DNA from: Alphaproteobacteria bacterium
GTDB taxonomy: Bacteria > Pseudomonadota > Alphaproteobacteria > Rhizobiales > OSC116
DNA: 64,000 nt
Direction: 5' to 3'
Assembly: GCA_002400495.2 (NCBI GenBank)
Contig: NVQL02000053.1
Coordinates: 99,188 to 163,187, forward strand
Numbering within the stretch: the stretch's first letter is position 1; each line of letters opens with the position of its first letter. Below, piece after piece: positions 47,343 to 56,878 of the stretch. The notes below the pieces were generated by a model. It searched no databases. It had not been told where the DNA came from and saw only the letters and a list, made by a program, of their open reading frames with translations. The position numbers and the translations under genes were made by a program.

Positions 47343-49256
47343 TCAAATAGGCTGATGATAACTTTTCACCAAATCAACATATTGACCATTATGGTTGTAG
47401 CCAACTGGCGCATCTGTAAATAGATTATGCAAATCTTCAATATCATATTGGTCACATGCGGTTTTAATGCGCCCCAATACTTCTTCAAAGCTCTGCCAAG
47501 TCAAACATACTTCATTGGCAGACATAATACGTTTATGCTTGGTTTCAATAACGTCTTCACCAATTAGCAATTCTTCGTATAATTTTTCACCAGGCCGCAA
47601 GCCAGAAAACTTAATTTCAATATCACCATTTGGTTCACTTGCATCGCAAACCGTTAAGTTTGCCAAATGAATCATTTGGCGTGCCAAGTCATAAATTTTC
47701 ACGGGCACACCCATGTCCAAAACATAAACTTCACCACCTTTAGCCATGGCACCAGCTTGTATAACCAATTGCGCAGCTTCAGGTATCGTCATAAAGTAGC
47801 GGCTAATTTTCGGGTCAGTCACCGTAACAGGTCCACCTGCCTCAATTTGTTTTTTAAACAATGGCACCACTGAACCCGATGAACCAAGCACATTGCCAAA
47901 CCGCACCATAGAAAAACAGGTATTATGATTTTCCTTAGCCAAGGCCTGCAACACAAGCTCCGCCATCCGTTTAGATGCACCCATCACATTGGTTGGTCGC
48001 ACCGCTTTATCGGTTGAAACCAATGTAAAATTCTTCACATTCGCTGCAATCGCAGCATTGGCAACATTTAATGTGCCAAACACATTATTTGAAATGCCCT
48101 CAACAATATTTAATTCAACCAATGGCACATGTTTATAGGCCGCAGCATGATATATGGTATCCACCTTATATTTAGTAAAAATAGACGTTAATCTAAGTTT
48201 AGACTGCACGCTGCCCAATATAGGTATGAGTTCAACATTCAGGCCTTCATTTTTAATTGTCGCGCTTAATTCTTGCTCTATTGTATATAAGGAATATTCT
48301 GAGCTATCCAAAATGATCAATTGCTTAGGCGCATTCTTGATAATTTGACGACATAACTCAGACCCAATGGATCCAGCACCACCAGTTACCAAAATGGTTT
48401 GGTTTTCAATATATAAAGAAAACAATTCTTGAATCGGCGCAACTGGTTCACGGCCTAATAATTCTGTTACATCAATATCCTGTATATCAGAAATTGTTTG
48501 TGAACCATCTACCAATTCCGAAATATGTGGCAATGTTTTGATTTTTGCATTGCAATCTTCAAGCGCGAATATAATTTCTCGGCGCTTTTGCTGCGATAAG
48601 CTTGGCATGGCCAATAGAATCAAATCCACCTCTAATTCGTCAGCTAAAATAGGTGCATTAATACTTGGATATATTTTTATATTGTCAATTTTTAAGCCGT
48701 GTTTGCTAATGTCATCATCTAAAAAACCGACAGCTTCATATTCATCAGATTGCTTCATCATGCGCATTATTTGATGCCCAGCATCACCTACGCCATAAAT
48801 CAACACCCTCTGGGTCTTCATATTATTTTTTAAAATATTGCTAACATTCACCCGCGCAAAAATTCGCATGGCTATAGTAAAAATACCCAATGTCATCATA
48901 TAAATGGCAACCAACCTTCGGGGGTTATAGTCTAGCAAAATGTTAATCGCGACCAACATCGCAACTGCGCCAATCAAAGAGCCAAACATTAGCTTCACAA
49001 TTGACTTCAAACCAATATATCTAAGTATGTCTTTATATAGCCCCAACAGATAAAAAATCAAAACCACAAAGACAGACGTACCAAACACAATTGGCACCAT
49101 ATAAGAATAATTATAAAAATTTGGAAGCTCTTTTTCAATTAAAACAAACGCTACACAAAACGCCACCAATGAAAGCATAAAATCAAATGATGCGGTAACA
49201 TATTTCCTTTTAAGTTGATTAAGATCCAATATTCCACTTAGTATAGAAGCTAACAT
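47343..49256 (-). CDS. Membrane-bound NDP-sugar 4,6-dehydratase (PglF/WbpM/CapD-like)
   Basis: A 637-residue protein. Four hydrophobic segments occupy residues about 20-135. A first Rossmann-like CoA/nucleotide domain follows (VLIYGVGDAGHQIMRMM). The catalytic SDR-type domain has VTGGAGSIGSELCRQI, HAAAYKHVPLVE and VSTDKAVRPTNVMGASK. The long WbpM form removes water from UDP-GlcNAc to give the 4-keto-6-deoxy intermediate. It would supply the PglE/PglD/PglC-like enzymes encoded at 12457-14854, although it is about 33 kb away. It is monocistronic. Confidence 0.9.
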   Translation of the reverse strand: MLASILSGILDLNQLKRKYVTASFDFMLSLVAFCVAFVLIEKELPNFYNYSYMVPIVFGTSVFVVLIFYLLGLYKDILRYIGLKSIVKLMFGSLIGAVAMLVAINILLDYNPRRLVAIYMMTLGIFTIAMRIFARVNVSNILKNNMKTQRVLIYGVGDAGHQIMRMMKQSDEYEAVGFLDDDISKHGLKIDNIKIYPSINAPILADELEVDLILLAMPSLSQQKRREIIFALEDCNAKIKTLPHISELVDGSQTISDIQDIDVTELLGREPVAPIQELFSLYIENQTILVTGGAGSIGSELCRQIIKNAPKQLIILDSSEYSLYTIEQELSATIKNEGLNVELIPILGSVQSKLRLTSIFTKYKVDTIYHAAAYKHVPLVELNIVEGISNNVFGTLNVANAAIAANVKNFTLVSTDKAVRPTNVMGASKRMAELVLQALAKENHNTCFSMVRFGNVLGSSGSVVPLFKKQIEAGGPVTVTDPKISRYFMTIPEAAQLVIQAGAMAKGGEVYVLDMGVPVKIYDLARQMIHLANLTVCDASEPNGDIEIKFSGLRPGEKLYEELLIGEDVIETKHKRIMSANEVCLTWQSFEEVLGRIKTACDQYDIEDLHNLFTDAPVGYNHNGQYVDLVKSYHQPI

Positions 49257-49507
49257 GTATACACTCTTTATTTGGAAATTACTATTGATCCATATCTTAT
49301 ACTAAATGTATGCTCGTGTTAAACTAATTGTTGATATACTTAATAACTAATACTTAACATGATTAACACTGTTATTAACGTGTTGTTAACTATAAACATT
49401 AGTCAACCTAATTTTATTGAATAAAAAAAAATATTATTAAATTAGACTTTATAACTAGATACTCAACCCAACATTAGCAAATTTCTAGCAGTGATTATTC
49501 GAAATAA

Positions 49508-49890
49508 TTTCTGGCCATAAATGGAAAATTAGCTTCGTTTCAACAAACCATTACACGACTTGAAAATGTTGCTCATACACCCTGTATATTTATTTGGATT
49601 GAACAATATAAGCTTTTAACTGCCGAGAAATTAAGACAAATCAACGCCAATTTTACGAAAGTCTACTGGCCACAACGCCGCAGATACAATAGCTTTAACT
49701 ACTTTCCATGCACTTAAAGACAATCCAAATATCATATTATTGGTTGTCGCTGCCAATCATCTGATTAAAGATAAAACCGCATTTTATGCCGCCATTGCCG
49801 TTGCCGAGTAATGTGCTCAAAATAGTAAATTGACTACATTTGGCAGCGTGCCAACATCTACCGAACTGGTTATGGCCAATCAGCCTTATT
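49508..49890 (+). pseudogene. Mannose-1-phosphate guanylyltransferase remnant
   Basis: The plus strand from about 49508 reads FLAINGKLASFQQTITRLEN and then LLTAEKLRQINANF. After a frameshift near 49660 it reads HNAADTIALTTFHALKDNPN with IILLVVAANHLIKDKTAFYA and a stop. Further frameshifted sequence gives KLTTFGSVPTSTE. These match consecutive blocks of ManC-type GDP-mannose pyrophosphorylases (FQQT, GRNTAPAIAL, PADHxI, KLVTFGI). The start, the nucleotide-binding loop and the C-terminal half are gone. It is a decayed gene, not expressed as a full protein. Confidence 0.78.
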
Positions 49891-49964
49891 AAATTTGAGT
49901 TATTTGCTAAATCACCGTCATATAGAAAAATTCGGCTTATAAAAATGCATACAATTTGAAATAA

Positions 49965-50627
49965 TCACATTTTGCCAATAATAGTTAATAATTCCCGCAT
50001 ATCATTAAACGATGTATTCGCACCGGCCTTTTCAAGGTTAACCTCATACCCGTTAAAACAATGAGACGCACCATAATAACCAATTACAGGCATATTTGCA
50101 GCCACCGCAGCACGAACGCCATGCACACTATCTTCAATAACCAAACATTCATCTGCATCAACTTTATGCATGTCTGCGGCGTGTAAATAAAGGTCTGGAG
50201 CAGGCTTTGGTTTGGCAACCATCGCACCAAAATAAAGCTTATCTTCAGAAAAAAACCGATCCAATTTAGATGCCTTAATCTTTATCTTAAGGCTATCTGG
50301 GTGGCTATTTGAGGCAATACATTTGGCAATCGGCAAATTTTCAAGCATAGATTCAACAAATGGCAAAGGCTTTAACTGTTTCATATAAGCCATACGCGAC
50401 AAACGTTTTGTCTCCAAAATAAACCCCTCAACCTCACTGGCTCCTATATAATCAGTCAATAAAAGCCGCTTTGCGATATCATCAAGCCCAACAAATAATT
50501 GTAAAATTCTCGCTAAATTTATGTCTATTCCCAGCTCATTCAACTGCTTAGTCATCACCTGACCCGCAATAAATTCGCTGTCGACCAACACACCATCAAA
50601 GTCAAAAATAATCAATTTAATCGCCAA
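49965..50627 (-). CDS. HAD-superfamily hydrolase (beta-phosphoglucomutase-like)
   Basis: A phosphatase or mutase of about 220 residues with a C1 cap. Motif I is IIFDFDGVLVDSE, motif II CIASNSHPDS, motif III KPKPAPDLYL and motif IV VIEDSVHGVRAA. The most likely start is a TTG at 50625-50627 with GGAATG upstream. Longer frames would start within or before the terminator at 50652-50683. The Lys in KPKPAPD and the cap type fit sugar-phosphate phosphatases. It follows the kinase genes of the putative tetritol locus but is separated from them by a terminator. Confidence 0.82.
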   Translation of the reverse strand: MAIKLIIFDFDGVLVDSEFIAGQVMTKQLNELGIDINLARILQLFVGLDDIAKRLLLTDYIGASEVEGFILETKRLSRMAYMKQLKPLPFVESMLENLPIAKCIASNSHPDSLKIKIKASKLDRFFSEDKLYFGAMVAKPKPAPDLYLHAADMHKVDADECLVIEDSVHGVRAAVAANMPVIGYYGASHCFNGYEVNLEKAGANTSFNDMRELLTIIGKM

Positions 50628-50651
50628 AATGCATTCCAATTCTATGATGAG

Positions 50652-50683
50652 AAAAAAGGCCCGTCTCATCATCGAAACGAGCC
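50652..50683 (-). terminator. Rho-independent terminator at the end of the sugar catabolic operon
   Basis: On the minus strand a 10-bp stem with G-U pairs (50674-50683 with 50658-50667) and a six-base loop is followed by six T. It lies 24 bases after the DhaL-like stop and closes the operon that starts at 56845. Confidence 0.88.
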
Positions 50684-50707
50684 TCCAGCGGGGAGAACAG
50701 TATAATT

Positions 50708-51346
50708 TTAAAGACGTTTCAACACACCATCCGACAGTATATTCAATATCAGGCAACAAGACGTCGCACCCGCATCCACAACACCACGCGAACGCTCACC
50801 CAAGCGCGCCGCACGGCCAATTTTTGCAATCATATCAATGGTGCCATCACGCCCAACAACCGCCGATTCTTTTAACGCTTCCAATGAAACATCAAACGTC
50901 TCACCGTTTTCAACCGATGCAGCAAACGCCTCTTTTGCCGCAATAAGGCAATCCAACAGAGTTTTATCACCCAATTTAGCCCCACCAATTTCCTGAACAC
51001 CGTCAACACCTGCCGTCAGCATGTCTAAAAACAGCGCAGCATCAATGTCATCCTGCCCCTCAATACATTCCGCCATGTCGGCAAACATCATGCCGTATAA
51101 CGGCCCCATCGAGCCACCAATTTCCGACATTAAAATATCCGACAAAACACTCATCGCTTCATCTAAGCTGCTGTCACTATCAGCCAATCTATCCGCCGCA
51201 CGCCCAAAGCCCTTGGCCATATTCACACCATGGTCACCATCACCAATTTTACCGTCAATTTCACTTAGATAGGCCTTATTTTCAACGATGATTTTTGCCA
51301 CATCAATGATAATGTCACCACCGCCCGCATTCTTAAAACTTGTCAT
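50708..51346 (-). CDS. Dihydroxyacetone-kinase-type L subunit (ATP-binding, probable tetrulose kinase)
   Basis: A 212-residue DAK2-domain protein that binds ADP/ATP-Mg. The metal-binding aspartates are in DGKIGDGDHGVNMAKG, and GGSMGPLYG and GRDGTID are typical of DhaL. The ATG at 51346 has GAAGGAATTGAA upstream; the longer frame overlaps the DhaK gene. No phosphotransferase component (DhaM) is nearby. With the neighbouring SDR and RpiB-type genes, the pair most likely phosphorylates a four-carbon ketose such as D-erythrulose. Confidence 0.88.
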   Translation of the reverse strand: MTSFKNAGGGDIIIDVAKIIVENKAYLSEIDGKIGDGDHGVNMAKGFGRAADRLADSDSSLDEAMSVLSDILMSEIGGSMGPLYGMMFADMAECIEGQDDIDAALFLDMLTAGVDGVQEIGGAKLGDKTLLDCLIAAKEAFAASVENGETFDVSLEALKESAVVGRDGTIDMIAKIGRAARLGERSRGVVDAGATSCCLILNILSDGVLKRL

Positions 51347-51356
51347 TTCAATTCCT

Positions 51357-52349
51357 TCAAAAACCGGGGCAATCCGTTGGCATGTCCAACAATTGCTTAA
51401 GCTCATCATCCACCGCCAAAATAGTCAAAGTCACCCCGACCATTTCTAACGATGTAAAATAATTACCAACAAACGCCTTATGAATTTTCAAGCCACGCGC
51501 CGTAATCTGCTCTTGCATGCGCGCATATAAAACATATTGCTCATTCACCGCCGTTGCGCCAAGCCCAGAAACCAAAACCACCACTTCACTACCTTGCGCC
51601 AAATTATGATCATCAAGCACAATTTTAACCATTTGGTCGGCAATGTCATTCGCACTGCCCAATTTTGCCACCAATATACCGGGCTCACCATGATGCCCAA
51701 TGCCAACTTCCATAGTGCCAGGTTCAATCTCAAAATTGGGGTGTCCAACCGCAGGTAAAGTACAAGGCCCAAGCCCAACCCCGACCGAACGGCAATTGTC
51801 TATGGCTTTCTGAGCGCTTTGGCAAACTTCATCAAGCGATGCACCCTGCGCAGCTTTAGCACTGCCAATCTTCCACATAAAAATTTCGCCAGCAACACCG
51901 CGGCGTTTTTCTCTTTCTTCAATCGGCGCTGAACAAACATCGTCATTAGCCACCACAGTTTGAATCACCACACCGTCTTTTTTGGCCATTTTCTTGGCCA
52001 TTTTTACATTCATATTGTCGCCAGCATAATTGCCATATAATACCGCAACACCCGCCCCGCCATCTGCCGCCAAAATCGCATCTTTAAAACTTTTTGCCGT
52101 TGGAGAAGAGAAAAGCTCACCCACCGCAACCGCATCAACCATATTCTTGCCAATATAACCCATAAATGCTGGCTCATGCCCCGCACCGCCGCCCGTTACA
52201 ATGCCAACTTTGCCTTTAACTGGCGCATGTTTCGAGATCACCACCCGTGGGTTATTCTCATCTTGTCTCACCCGTTCAGGGTGAGCTTTCACAAACCCAA
52301 TGACAGTTTCATCAACAATATTATCAGGATCATTTATAAATCGTTGCAT
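51357..52349 (-). CDS. Dihydroxyacetone-kinase-type K subunit (probable tetrulose kinase)
   Basis: A DAK1-domain protein of about 330 residues. The His that covalently holds the ketose substrate is in MEVGIGHHGEPG. The N-terminal GIVTGGGAGHEPAFMGYIG and the NYAGDNMN segment are characteristic. The start at 52349 (MQRFINDPDNIVDE) follows GAGGAAAAAT; an earlier frame to 52397 overlaps the SDR gene. It is ten bases ahead of the L-subunit gene. Homologues in D-threitol, L-threitol and erythritol loci act on erythrulose instead of dihydroxyacetone. Confidence 0.88.
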   Translation of the reverse strand: MQRFINDPDNIVDETVIGFVKAHPERVRQDENNPRVVISKHAPVKGKVGIVTGGGAGHEPAFMGYIGKNMVDAVAVGELFSSPTAKSFKDAILAADGGAGVAVLYGNYAGDNMNVKMAKKMAKKDGVVIQTVVANDDVCSAPIEEREKRRGVAGEIFMWKIGSAKAAQGASLDEVCQSAQKAIDNCRSVGVGLGPCTLPAVGHPNFEIEPGTMEVGIGHHGEPGILVAKLGSANDIADQMVKIVLDDHNLAQGSEVVVLVSGLGATAVNEQYVLYARMQEQITARGLKIHKAFVGNYFTSLEMVGVTLTILAVDDELKQLLDMPTDCPGF

Positions 52350-52371
52350 ATTTTTCCTCACAGCCAAGCTG

Positions 52372-53124
52372 TTATTTTGTGGTAAAACCACCGTCAATTA
52401 GTAAATCTGTGCCATTAATCATGTCAGCGCTGGATGACGCTAAAAACACCGCCGCCGCCGCAATTTCATCAGGTTCAGCAAACCGCCCCACAGGAATAAG
52501 CGCCTTCATATTCTCAGCCTTCTCACCACTCCAAGCTTTTTTCCCAAGCTCAGTCATCACCACAGTTGGTGATATACTATTGGCCGTAATGCCATATTTA
52601 CCCCATTCAAGCGCCAATGTTTTGGTCATGCCAATGATGGCAAATTTCGAGGCACAATAAGCAATATGCTCTTCAATCGCCACCCTTCCAGCTTGCGAAG
52701 CCAGATTAATAATTTTGCCAGATTTGGCTTCAATCATATGCCTGCCAATCGCTTGGCAAACCAAAAAACTACCGGTTAAATTTATATCTATCGTACGCTG
52801 CCAAGCAGTTAAACTTATCGTCTCAGCAGGGGCAAGGTCAACAATGCCCGCACAATTCACTAAAATATCAATATGTCCAAAATCCTGCATCACCTGCTGG
52901 GTCATGATACCAACATTTTCAGCATCAGCCACATTGCAAGCATAGGCCTGCGCATTATCTAAGGTTTCAGCTTTATCTATCGCAGCATCCAAATTCAAAT
53001 CAACAATCGCAATCTTCACGCCCTTTTGATCAAATGCATCAGCAATCGCCGCGCCAATGCCCGATGCCCCACCAGTTATAAGTGCGGTTTTGCCATCCAA
53101 ACAAAAATCAAAAATATTCGTCAT
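52372..53124 (-). CDS. SDR polyol dehydrogenase, candidate D-threitol dehydrogenase
   Basis: A 250-residue SDR. It has ALITGGASGIGAAIADAF, NCAGIVDLAP, the catalytic Ser in NLASQAG and Tyr-x3-Lys in AYCASKFAIIG. The segment SPTVVMTELGKKAWSGEKAE strongly resembles the GolD/D-threitol dehydrogenase group, which oxidises D-threitol or D-arabitol-like polyols to ketoses. Immediately downstream are the two kinase subunits, so it would make the ketose that they phosphorylate. Substrate identity is inference. Confidence 0.8.
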   Translation of the reverse strand: MTNIFDFCLDGKTALITGGASGIGAAIADAFDQKGVKIAIVDLNLDAAIDKAETLDNAQAYACNVADAENVGIMTQQVMQDFGHIDILVNCAGIVDLAPAETISLTAWQRTIDINLTGSFLVCQAIGRHMIEAKSGKIINLASQAGRVAIEEHIAYCASKFAIIGMTKTLALEWGKYGITANSISPTVVMTELGKKAWSGEKAENMKALIPVGRFAEPDEIAAAAVFLASSSADMINGTDLLIDGGFTTK

Positions 53125-53185
53125 AATTCAGTCTCTTGGTTTATCTGCGGGCTGGCAATTAAACCAGCCCGCAAAAATTCAGTCA

Positions 53186-54202
53186 TTATTTACGTGACTC
53201 AAGTAAAACATCTACATTGTCCAATGTCACTGGTGTCCACGGAACATTATATTCTGCATCCGTACCACCATTCCAAGGCATGTCACTATAACTTGCCCAA
53301 ATGCTAGACATAGGCTCATAATCACCATCCTTAGATTTCGAAATGGCAATATCCAACGCACCTTGTGCCTGCGCAAATGCATCTTGCAAAATAGACGCCA
53401 TATCATTGCGCTTCACAGCGTGTAGAGCATCCGTAATGCCGTCAATACCAGCAATAGCAAAGTCACTAACCTCAAGGCCAGCCGCTTTAATCGCTTCAAT
53501 AGCACCCAATGCCATTTCGTCATTTTGGCCAATCACCCCATCAATTTCATTCGGATGCGCAGTTAACCAGTTTTCCATAAGCGTTTGAGATTCAGCACGT
53601 GACCAATTGGCTGTTTGCTGCTCAAGCACTTTAACATCTGGGCATTCTGCCAAGGCTTTTTTATTGCCTTCAAGCCGCGAAATTTGAGCCGATTGCCCAA
53701 TCGGGCCTTCTAAAATAACCACATTACCCTTGCAGCCTATTTTATCAAGAATATATTTGGCTTCCATATAACCAGATTGCACATCATCAGACCCCACATA
53801 AGCAGTCAATAGATCAGAATTAACTCTGGTGTTAGAGCCAATAACCGGAATGCCCGCATCAGATGCAGCTTGCACAGCAGTTGCGCCCGCTTCAACGTCA
53901 ATCGGCACAAAAATAATCGCGTCATATTCTTGTGTAATCATCGTTTCAAACTGTTCTTGTTGCACAAGTGCATCATAACGACCATCAAAAATAGTCAAAT
54001 CAACTTCACCCTTTACGACCGCAGGATGTTGCTTTAATGATTCAGCCCAAATTTGCATAAATTCGGCGTTAAGGCCATAAACAGCCGCGCCAATTTTAGG
54101 GTTATCGGCAGCAAATGCCGCCTGCCCTGTCAGCATAGTTCCAGCAACAATTGTGCTGGCCAAAATGGCTTTCATTGTCCAAGATTTTAATGTTTTCTTC
54201 AT
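53186..54202 (-). CDS. Sugar/polyol ABC transporter substrate-binding protein
   Basis: A periplasmic-binding protein of about 338 residues of the ribose (Peripla_BP_4) type. An N-terminal signal peptide (MKKTLKSWTMKAILAS...) ends near AAFAAD. The mature part has VYGLNAEFMQIWAESLKQHP, IFVPIDVEAGATAVQAASDA and the hinge GQNDEMALGAIEAIKAAG. The ATG at 54202 is preceded by GGAGGAAAGCG, so the upstream ATG at 54217 is part of the leader. It recognises the ligand for the permease and ATPase encoded just upstream. Confidence 0.92.
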   Translation of the reverse strand: MKKTLKSWTMKAILASTIVAGTMLTGQAAFAADNPKIGAAVYGLNAEFMQIWAESLKQHPAVVKGEVDLTIFDGRYDALVQQEQFETMITQEYDAIIFVPIDVEAGATAVQAASDAGIPVIGSNTRVNSDLLTAYVGSDDVQSGYMEAKYILDKIGCKGNVVILEGPIGQSAQISRLEGNKKALAECPDVKVLEQQTANWSRAESQTLMENWLTAHPNEIDGVIGQNDEMALGAIEAIKAAGLEVSDFAIAGIDGITDALHAVKRNDMASILQDAFAQAQGALDIAISKSKDGDYEPMSSIWASYSDMPWNGGTDAEYNVPWTPVTLDNVDVLLESRK

Positions 54203-54315
54203 CACGCTTTCCTCCATATTTGCGTATTTTCAACTAAGCAATGAGCTTCGCAACTTCACTGCATTCTTAAAACAGAATTAACTGCTATTCTTTCAAGTCT
54301 CTATTCTTTCAAGCA

Positions 54316-55320
54316 TTAATGCTTGTTTTTCGATTGATCGAGCATAACCGCAGCAACAATCAACATGCCTTTAATCACCTGCTGGTAATAAGATTCAACA
54401 CCCATTAAATCCAAACCATTATTCATAACGCCAATAAGCAATGCGCCAATCAATGTACCCGTAATCCGCCCCACGCCGCCAGACAAGCTCGTGCCACCAA
54501 TCACCACCGCAGCAATCGCGTCCAACTCATAAGCAATGCCCGCTTGGGTCAGGCCAGAGCCCGTACGTGCGGCCAACACCATACCGCCAACCGCCGCCAA
54601 ACCACCACTGATCGCATAGACAATAAATTGAATTTTACCGACATTAATTCCAGAAACTTTGGCGGCATGAGGGTTGCCACCCGCCGCATAAACATAACGA
54701 CCAAAACGGCTAAAATTCAGTACCCACCAGGCAATCGCAAACACAATCACCAAAATCACCACAGGCATCGGAATGCCCAATATATTGCCTGTGCCAATCC
54801 ACCTAAATTCAGGTGTCAAAGCAGGCACAGGCTTACCACCCGCATATATAAGCGTTAACCCGCGCGCCGCCGATAACATGCCCAGCGTCGCCACAAAAGC
54901 CGGCACATGAAAACGCGACACCACCAAACCCGAGATACCACCACATATCATGCCAACAGATATGCCGGCCATTATGGCTATGATCGCAGGATACGGGCCA
55001 CCAGCCACCATTGCACTGCTAGATGTCGTCGCCAATGAGGCGGCCACAACACCCGTAAAAGCCACAATCGATCCCACCGATAAATCAATACCGCGCGTTA
55101 AAATTACAAATGTCATGCCAATGGCCAAAATGCCATTAATCGATGTTTGGCGTAATATGTTCAAAACATTGCGCGTGGTTAAAAAATATTCATTAGCAAA
55201 AGCCAAAAAAACGCAACAAGCTACGAGCGCTAAAAATATGCCATATTGCTGCGTAAACTGTATCATCCTAACTTTTACAGATAGGTTTTCCTGACCTTCC
55301 GCTGGCGTCACTATTTTCAT
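54316..55320 (-). CDS. Ribose-type ABC transporter permease
   Basis: A 334-residue inner-membrane protein with about ten hydrophobic segments, of the RbsC/XylH family. Characteristic parts include TSINGILAIGMTFVILTRG, IDLSVGSIVAFTGV, ARGLTLIYAGGKPV and AYELDAIAAVVIGGTSLSGG followed by GVGRITGTLIGALLIGVMNN. It forms a homodimeric channel for import of a sugar or polyol. It lies between the ATPase and binding-protein genes in the same operon. Confidence 0.93.
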   Translation of the reverse strand: MKIVTPAEGQENLSVKVRMIQFTQQYGIFLALVACCVFLAFANEYFLTTRNVLNILRQTSINGILAIGMTFVILTRGIDLSVGSIVAFTGVVAASLATTSSSAMVAGGPYPAIIAIMAGISVGMICGGISGLVVSRFHVPAFVATLGMLSAARGLTLIYAGGKPVPALTPEFRWIGTGNILGIPMPVVILVIVFAIAWWVLNFSRFGRYVYAAGGNPHAAKVSGINVGKIQFIVYAISGGLAAVGGMVLAARTGSGLTQAGIAYELDAIAAVVIGGTSLSGGVGRITGTLIGALLIGVMNNGLDLMGVESYYQQVIKGMLIVAAVMLDQSKNKH

Positions 55321-55366
55321 AAATTTCCCATCAAATATTCATCCTAAAATTTAATTTTTTCCACTT

Positions 55367-56845
55367 TTAAACCGACAAATGCATAAGCTGTTGTGGCGTG
55401 GCATCAGCGCGGCTAATCTCACCCGAAATCAAACCGTCCCTAACCACCAATATCTGGTCGGCCATCCCAAGCACTTCGTCAATTTCCGAGCTAGACATAA
55501 TAACCGTCCCGCCATTTTCAGCAAATTCAGACATCACACGGTAAATTTCACGTTTCGCCCCCACATCAACCCCCCGTGTTGGCTCATCCAGCAATAAAAT
55601 ATCAGGATTGGTCAAAAACCATTTCCCCAGCACAACTTTTTGCTGATTACCGCCAGATAATCCAGATACTTTCAATTTATCACTCGCAGTTTTAATCGAA
55701 AAAAGATCAATCATACGCTTTGCCGCCGAAGTCTCTTTTTTGCCATTCATTTTAACCGCATTACCCAAATTTTTAAGATCAGCAAGGCATATATTGGCCC
55801 GAACATCCTCACTCATCACCAATCCACTGCCTTTGCGATCTTTGGTCACAAATGCCAACCCATTATCTATTGCATCTTGTGCAGATTTTATGTGAACCTG
55901 CTCGCCGTTGATTTTTAGCGTGCACCCCTTACCAGAAAGCCCAAATATATTCTCAAATATCTCCGTACGGCCAGCCCCCATAAGCCCGTAAAGCACCAAT
56001 ATTTCACCTTCATGCGCCTTCAAAGAAACATCCTGAATCAGCTCGCCATTGGTCAGTTTTTCAAGCTCCAACACAATTTTATCTTTAGGTTTGTTTTGTT
56101 TCACAAACTCTTCTTCAAGTGGCCTCCCCACAATCAGCTCAATTAACTTGTTGCGGTCAACATCTTCAATGTCGCCCGTTTCGATATACTGACCGTCCCT
56201 AAAAATGGTATAATGATCCGATATATCCATAATTTCACCAAGCCGATGCGAAACATAAATCACACCCTTACCGCGAGATTTCAACACGGCGATGGCCGCA
56301 AATAATTGCTCAACCTCTTTTTCACCAAGTGCCGATGTCGGCTCATCCATAATGATAATGTCAGAATCATAGCTTAACGCTTTGGCAATTTCGACCAGTT
56401 GCAACTGAGCCACAGTCAAATTCATCATCACTTGTTTTGCCGACAGCGGAAAACCCAAATCGTCCAATATTTTTTGAGCCGCCGCATTCATTTCTTTAAA
56501 ACTAACCACGCCCCATCTATTCACTGGCTCGCGGCCTAAAAACATATTCTCAGCAACACTCATCGCTGGCACAGGGCTAAGTTCTTGCTCAATTATCGAT
56601 ATACCCGCCTGCAAAGCTTGCGCTGGGTTTTGAAAATCAACCAGCTCGCCTTTGCATTTTAACAGCCCCGCATCACGCGATATAATGCCCATAATGATAG
56701 ATAGAAATGTCGATTTCCCAGCCCCATTGCCACCGCAAAGCGCATGAACAGAGCCAGCCATCAGGCGAAAATCAACACCCTTAAGAGCGGCAACACCCCC
56801 AAAAGATTTTTTAAGTCCTTGTGCTTCTAATAGCGGAACATTCAT
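55367..56845 (-). CDS. Ribose-type ABC transporter ATP-binding protein (two fused NBDs)
   Basis: An ATPase of about 492 residues with two nucleotide-binding domains, of the RbsA/MglA type. The first has CGGNGAGKSTFLSIIMG and Walker B IIIMDEPTSALG. The second has a weakened Walker A (GLMGAGRTEI), signature VSGLSGGNQQKVVLGKWFL and LLLDEPTRGVDVG. I start it at ATG 56845, five bases after GGAGGG; the ATG at 56863 lies ahead of this ribosome binding site. It is the first gene of the operon and diverges from the RpiB-type gene across the repeated operator candidate. Confidence 0.93.
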   Translation of the reverse strand: MNVPLLEAQGLKKSFGGVAALKGVDFRLMAGSVHALCGGNGAGKSTFLSIIMGIISRDAGLLKCKGELVDFQNPAQALQAGISIIEQELSPVPAMSVAENMFLGREPVNRWGVVSFKEMNAAAQKILDDLGFPLSAKQVMMNLTVAQLQLVEIAKALSYDSDIIIMDEPTSALGEKEVEQLFAAIAVLKSRGKGVIYVSHRLGEIMDISDHYTIFRDGQYIETGDIEDVDRNKLIELIVGRPLEEEFVKQNKPKDKIVLELEKLTNGELIQDVSLKAHEGEILVLYGLMGAGRTEIFENIFGLSGKGCTLKINGEQVHIKSAQDAIDNGLAFVTKDRKGSGLVMSEDVRANICLADLKNLGNAVKMNGKKETSAAKRMIDLFSIKTASDKLKVSGLSGGNQQKVVLGKWFLTNPDILLLDEPTRGVDVGAKREIYRVMSEFAENGGTVIMSSSEIDEVLGMADQILVVRDGLISGEISRADATPQQLMHLSV

Positions 56846-56878
56846 GAAGCCCTCCGAATTCATAACTCATCATTTGAA

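Noticed and set aside
50708..52349. Glycerol/dihydroxyacetone catabolism as the role of the DhaK/DhaL pair
   Set aside because: No glycerol dehydrogenase, DhaM or DhaR is present, while the SDR, RpiB-type isomerase and ribose-type importer fit a tetritol route better.
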